Positions 27,887-32,330 of a stretch of DNA of 32,330 bases are shown piece after piece. Every line of letters starts with the position of its first letter. Position 1 is the stretch's first letter. Origin of the DNA: Chitinophagaceae bacterium (GTDB lineage Bacteria > Bacteroidota > Bacteroidia > Chitinophagales > Chitinophagaceae); NCBI GenBank assembly GCA_024643625.1, contig JAHEMO010000010.1, forward strand, positions 1-32,330. The letters are read 5' to 3'. The position numbers and the translations under genes are program-made. The notes under the pieces are model-generated. The model worked only from the letters and a program-made list of their open reading frames with translations. It ran no database searches and was not told the DNA's origin.

Positions 27887-29263
27887 CTATCGACCCTTAC
27901 CCCATCCAAACCAATCGTTGCCGTTGGCATATAGCATCAGCCCAAGCAACAGCACCATGCCTACTACCTGTGCATACTCCAAAAACTTTTGGCTTGGCTT
28001 GCGTCCGCTAATCATCTCGATGAGCGTAAATACAACGTGGCCACCATCCAATGCCGGTATGGGAAGCATATTCATAAAGGCCAAAATGATACTAAAGAAC
28101 GCCGTGATACGCCAGAAAGATTCCCAATCCCAGGTGGCTGGAAAAATATTGCCCATGGCTTTAAAGCCACCAACACCCTTGTAGGCACCGGTTTCGGGCG
28201 TTAGGATAAGTTTAAACTGATCAATGTAAAACTTGAGCTGCTCTCCGGCCATTTTTATGCCTTGGGGTATTGCGGCAAAAAATCCATATTTCTTTACCTC
28301 CTGTTTCAACACACCGGCTGCTACCAGATCTTCAGGTGCCTGAATATTGAAAAAACCAAGTTTCCCATCGGCATTCAATTTTGAGTTTACCGAAATCGTT
28401 TCGCCATTCCGAACAACAGAAAGGTTAACCGAGTCAGCTTTTATGCCGGAAAGCGTTTTAGCAAATTGATCAAAATATGCTGTCGGCTGTCCGTTGATTG
28501 CTACTAACTTATCCCCCTTGCGAATACCAGCTTTGTAGGCTTCTAATGAGTCGGGGGCTTCAAATACAATCACGGGAGTACGAGGAGTTATCAGCAGCGA
28601 TTTGCTGTTCTTCTTTTCTACAAGTGTACCTATAAAATCCACCGGAATGGTAAGCATTACCGGTTGACCATCGCGCTCAACTTCCACTTGTTTACCCACT
28701 AAAATCTTGCGTACCACATCGCCAAAATCTTCAATCTTCTCGCCGTCTACGGCTAAAACTTTGTCGCCATCCTTCAACCCTATTTCGTACAACACAGGGT
28801 CCTGAATGGCAATACCCGCTGTTACCGATTCGTTGGGTGTAATTCTTTCGCCCCAAACCATAGCGATGCCTGCGTATATAATAAAGGCAAGAATAATATT
28901 CACTATAACACCGCCACTCATAATTATCAGGCGCTGCCAGGCAGGTTTGGCTCGAAATTCCCATGGCTCTGCTGGTGTTTTGAGTTGCTCGCGGTCCATG
29001 CTTTCGTCCACCATCCCGGCGATTTTTACATATCCACCCAACGGGAGCCAGCCAATACCGTACACGGTATCGCCTATTTTCTTTTTGAACGGGGCAAACC
29101 AGGGATCGAAAAACAGGAAGAAACGCTCTACCCTGCAGCCAAACCATTTTGCTGTAATGTAGTGGCCAAACTCGTGCAGTACCACCAGTATGGATAGGGC
29201 CAATAGCAATTGTGCTACTTTAATACCTACCACTCCCCACTCTATTGCTAAAATCTGAAACAT
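27887..29263 (-). CDS. rseP: RIP metalloprotease RseP (M50 site-2 protease)
   Basis: VLHEFGHYITAKWFGCRVERFFLFFDPW; PDZ-like regions; NMLPIPALDGGHVVF. Confidence 0.93.
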   Translation of the reverse strand: MFQILAIEWGVVGIKVAQLLLALSILVVLHEFGHYITAKWFGCRVERFFLFFDPWFAPFKKKIGDTVYGIGWLPLGGYVKIAGMVDESMDREQLKTPAEPWEFRAKPAWQRLIIMSGGVIVNIILAFIIYAGIAMVWGERITPNESVTAGIAIQDPVLYEIGLKDGDKVLAVDGEKIEDFGDVVRKILVGKQVEVERDGQPVMLTIPVDFIGTLVEKKNSKSLLITPRTPVIVFEAPDSLEAYKAGIRKGDKLVAINGQPTAYFDQFAKTLSGIKADSVNLSVVRNGETISVNSKLNADGKLGFFNIQAPEDLVAAGVLKQEVKKYGFFAAIPQGIKMAGEQLKFYIDQFKLILTPETGAYKGVGGFKAMGNIFPATWDWESFWRITAFFSIILAFMNMLPIPALDGGHVVFTLIEMISGRKPSQKFLEYAQVVGMVLLLGLMLYANGNDWFGWGKGR

Positions 29264-29389
29264 GTAATATTTATCGCTTTAGGCTAAAAAAATGACCCGC
29301 AAGCTAAACAGATAGCGGGGTACAGATATCATAAAAATTTATGTACGGTGTTTTTCTTCCGTTCAAAGGCCCAAAAAATGTAAAAGGTT

Positions 29390-30541
29390 TTACAGTTTAA
29401 TGAGGGAAGCGGCAAAATCGCGGGCTTCGGCATCGCTTTCAAAATAGTCGTCTAGCGTGGGGTGTTCAATGAATTTTACCTGTTCCAAAGCTTTTTCCAC
29501 TACGGCCATCATATCCAGAAACCCAATCCGATTCTTCAAAAATGCCCATACCGCAATTTCGTTGGCGGCGTTTAAAATACAAGGCAGGTTTCCCCCTTTT
29601 TCCATGGCCTCGCGGGCCAGGTAAAGGTTGCGAAAGGTTCTGGTATCGGGTTCTTCAAACTCCAGCTTTTCAATTTTCCGAAAATCTGTTCTTGGAAAAG
29701 CATTGCCAATGCGTTGCGGATAAGCCAGTGCATATTGAATAGGCAGGCGCATATCTGGTAATCCCATTTGGGCTTTTATACTGCCATCCTCAAACTCCAC
29801 CATGCTATGGATGATGCTTTGGGGGTGTACTATTACTTCTATCTGATCGGAGCGCAGGTTGAAAAGCCATTTGGCTTCAATCATTTCCAATCCTTTATTC
29901 ATGAGCGTTGCGCTATCAATAGTGATTTTCGCCCCCATGTTCCAATTAGGGTGCTGCAAGGCATGATCGCGCTTTACGTTTACCAAAAAATTGGGCTTCT
30001 TGCCTCTGAATGGTCCGCCACTTGCGGTGAGAATAATGCGCGTCACTTTATTGCGGCTCTCACCCACCACACACTGAAAAATGGCGCTGTGCTCACTATC
30101 AACCGGTAAAATAGCTGCTTTATTTTCCAGACTTTTTTTCACCACAATCTCGCCGGCAATTACTAGTGTTTCCTTATTGGCCAGTGCAATGGTTTTACCA
30201 TTTTCGATGGCCTTTAAAGTTGGTCGCAAGCCTGCAAATCCTACAATGGCGGCCAGCATCATATCATAGCAATCCATTGCAGCAGCCTCTTCGATGGCAG
30301 CCTCTCCGGCAAATACTTTCACATTGGTGCTACTCAAAGCTGCTTTTACTTCAGCATATCGCGTTTCATCTCCAATAACCACCACATTGGGGTCAAATTC
30401 CAAAGCTTGTGCAATCAGCAAATCTGCATTGCTTTGCGCAGTAAGAATTTCAACGGAAAAAAGGTCGGGGTGCGTACGCACTACTTCAAGTGCCTGAGTA
30501 CCTATAGAGCCTGTGGATCCAAAAAGTGCGATACGTTTCAT
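29390..30541 (-). CDS. dxr: 1-deoxy-D-xylulose 5-phosphate reductoisomerase
   Basis: IALFGSTGSIGTQALEVV; IALANKETLVIAGE; PVDSEHSAIFQC; TIDSATLMNKGLEMIEA. Confidence 0.96.
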   Translation of the reverse strand: MKRIALFGSTGSIGTQALEVVRTHPDLFSVEILTAQSNADLLIAQALEFDPNVVVIGDETRYAEVKAALSSTNVKVFAGEAAIEEAAAMDCYDMMLAAIVGFAGLRPTLKAIENGKTIALANKETLVIAGEIVVKKSLENKAAILPVDSEHSAIFQCVVGESRNKVTRIILTASGGPFRGKKPNFLVNVKRDHALQHPNWNMGAKITIDSATLMNKGLEMIEAKWLFNLRSDQIEVIVHPQSIIHSMVEFEDGSIKAQMGLPDMRLPIQYALAYPQRIGNAFPRTDFRKIEKLEFEEPDTRTFRNLYLAREAMEKGGNLPCILNAANEIAVWAFLKNRIGFLDMMAVVEKALEQVKFIEHPTLDDYFESDAEARDFAASLIKL

Positions 30542-30598
30542 TACAGCAATAATAGTATAGGAAGATTACAATAATCTGATGGTTTTGTTAGGTTTCTA

Positions 30599-32125
30599 TC
30601 AGGCCGTTGCTTCCGTGGTTTGCAAACTACCCTCCACAAAGGGCTGCAGCGCTTCGGCAATTTTTCTATCATTGCTTAGGCGAGGCACTTTGTTTTGACC
30701 GCCCAGCTTGCCTATGCTACGCATGTAGTTTATAAATCCACCTTTAGCAATTGGGGTTATGTGAAGGGATTCCAGAATATTGCCAGTTATAAGATCGTCG
30801 TAGTACACATTTTTTTTGCGTAATGCATCATTCAAAATGGAAGAAAATGCCGCTACATTGTCAGGTCTTTTTTCAAATTCTACAAACCATTCGTGATATC
30901 CTTTAGCCAAATACTGGTTAGCCACCATTGGGGCCACGGTAAACTCTGTAACACTTGCCCCTGTTGCCTTACAGGCTTCGGCCATTGCATGCTCTACTTC
31001 TTCACCAATTACATGCTCGCCCGATGCGCTGATATAATGCTTAACCCTGCCTGATACAATTAACCTGTATGGTTTTGTGGAAACAAAGCGTACGGTATCG
31101 CCAAGATTATAGCCCCAAAGCCCGGCATTACTGTTAATGATCAGGGCATAGTTTTCGCCCAACTGTACATCTTTAAGCGATAGCCGGGTTGGGTTAGCTT
31201 CATTAATTTCTGCAACCGGAATAAATTCAAAAAAGATGCCGCTATTGGTATTCAGTAATAATCCTTCGGCCCGTTGCGAATCCTGGAAGGCAAAAAATCC
31301 TTCGCTGGCCGGGAAAGTTTCTATGGTTGCAATTTTTCTGCCCAGCGATTCTTCAATTTTATTGCGGTATGGCTCAAAGTTTACTCCTCCATGCACTATA
31401 ACACTAAGGTTTGGAAATAACTCGCCTATTTTTTTATCAGTTTTTGCCATCAGGCGGTCAAAATACATCTGCATCCACGGGGGAATGCCGCTAATAAGTG
31501 TCATATTTTGCTGCCAGGTTTCTTCAACTATCCTATCCAATTTCTCCTCCCATTCGGGAATGCAATTGGTTTCGTAGCTGGGAAGTTGGTTGGTACGCAA
31601 ATATTTGGGTACATGATGGTTGACAATACCACTCAGTCTACCGGTAGGAATATCGGCCAGTCTTTCCAGTTCGGGACTACCGCTCAAAAAGATCATCTTT
31701 CCATTGGCAAACTGGTAGTTACCAGACTCCTGCATGTAACAAAGGAGTGCGTTTCGGGCACTATTGATGTGGTTAGGAATGCTTTCTTTGGTAATAGGGA
31801 TGTACTTGATGCCGCTTGTTGTGCCACTTGTTTTGGCAAAGTAAATAGGCTTACCCTTCCATAAAACATTGTGCTTCCCCTCCTTAATACGAGTGATATA
31901 GGGTGAAAGTTGCTCATAATCGCGAATGGGAATGGCAGCTTTAAAATCGTCATAGGTTTTGACCTTGTCGAGTCCGTGCTCTTTGCCAAATTCTGTTTTA
32001 GCTCCTGCACTAACCAAATCTTTAAGAATTTTTTCCTGATCGTCCAGGGCAGTTTCCATTCCCTTCTTTATCTGCTTGGCAATCAATCCGGCATATGGTC
32101 TGGCTAAAAGCGACTTTAAATTCAT
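30599..32125 (-). CDS. GH3 auxin-responsive promoter family protein (adenylate-forming acyl-acid-amido synthetase-like)
   Basis: FAKTSGTTSGIKYIPITKESI; INSNAGLWGYNLGDTVRFVS; ISASGEHVIGEEVEHAM. Confidence 0.88.
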   Translation of the reverse strand: MNLKSLLARPYAGLIAKQIKKGMETALDDQEKILKDLVSAGAKTEFGKEHGLDKVKTYDDFKAAIPIRDYEQLSPYITRIKEGKHNVLWKGKPIYFAKTSGTTSGIKYIPITKESIPNHINSARNALLCYMQESGNYQFANGKMIFLSGSPELERLADIPTGRLSGIVNHHVPKYLRTNQLPSYETNCIPEWEEKLDRIVEETWQQNMTLISGIPPWMQMYFDRLMAKTDKKIGELFPNLSVIVHGGVNFEPYRNKIEESLGRKIATIETFPASEGFFAFQDSQRAEGLLLNTNSGIFFEFIPVAEINEANPTRLSLKDVQLGENYALIINSNAGLWGYNLGDTVRFVSTKPYRLIVSGRVKHYISASGEHVIGEEVEHAMAEACKATGASVTEFTVAPMVANQYLAKGYHEWFVEFEKRPDNVAAFSSILNDALRKKNVYYDDLITGNILESLHITPIAKGGFINYMRSIGKLGGQNKVPRLSNDRKIAEALQPFVEGSLQTTEATA

Positions 32126-32330
32126 ACTTGCTATGTTGCGGTGGCCGTTGGGCTGAGCCGTCCTATAATATAGTTATTCTGTTCAAAAATCGGGGCAAGC
32201 GGCAAACATTAGTAACATCGCAAACCTTTGCGGCGACAAATATATTTGCCGATTAACCTTGGAAAAGCGGATTTAACGATTGTATTTGGCTAAAATTTTA
32301 GGTATTTTTTGAGCATCATTACAATTAAGC

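Noticed and set aside
27622-28011. 129-aa ORF spanning the tmRNA 5' end and the rseP 3' end
   Set aside because: Overlaps a confident ncRNA and a confident CDS on the opposite strand

Overview
The window is a Bacteroidota (Chitinophagaceae-like) chromosomal segment. It is densely coding, with no mobile elements, CRISPR arrays or rRNA recognised by eye. Left to right: a truncated CDS; a PorV/PorQ-family protein coupled to a 1712-aa C25 (gingipain/PorU-like) peptidase with a C-terminal sorting domain; hscA; a head-GIN lipoprotein; a c-type cytochrome lipoprotein; comM/yifB; an ABC exporter; a sulfide/persulfide cluster (Crp/Fnr regulator, MBL-double-rhodanese, single rhodanese, DUF2892, DUF6132, TlpA-like lipoprotein, DUF202, SQR); an RluA-type pseudouridine synthase; an un-called 54-aa membrane sORF; a PIG-L deacetylase fused to a GATase1-like region; pdxJ; a DUF5995 protein; lon; an ssrA tmRNA (tag read as GNTQYAMAA); rseP; dxr; and a GH3-family protein. 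The most interesting signal is in the sulfide cluster. Two non-coding sites share the architecture TGTGA-N6-TCACG-N24-TTTTA. One lies before the persulfide dioxygenase-like gene and one before SQR. The adjacent Crp/Fnr protein has a CRP-like recognition helix and exactly two cysteines (CX5C). This suggests a self-contained, possibly thiol-sensing sulfide regulon. All family calls come from reading motifs; no searches were run.
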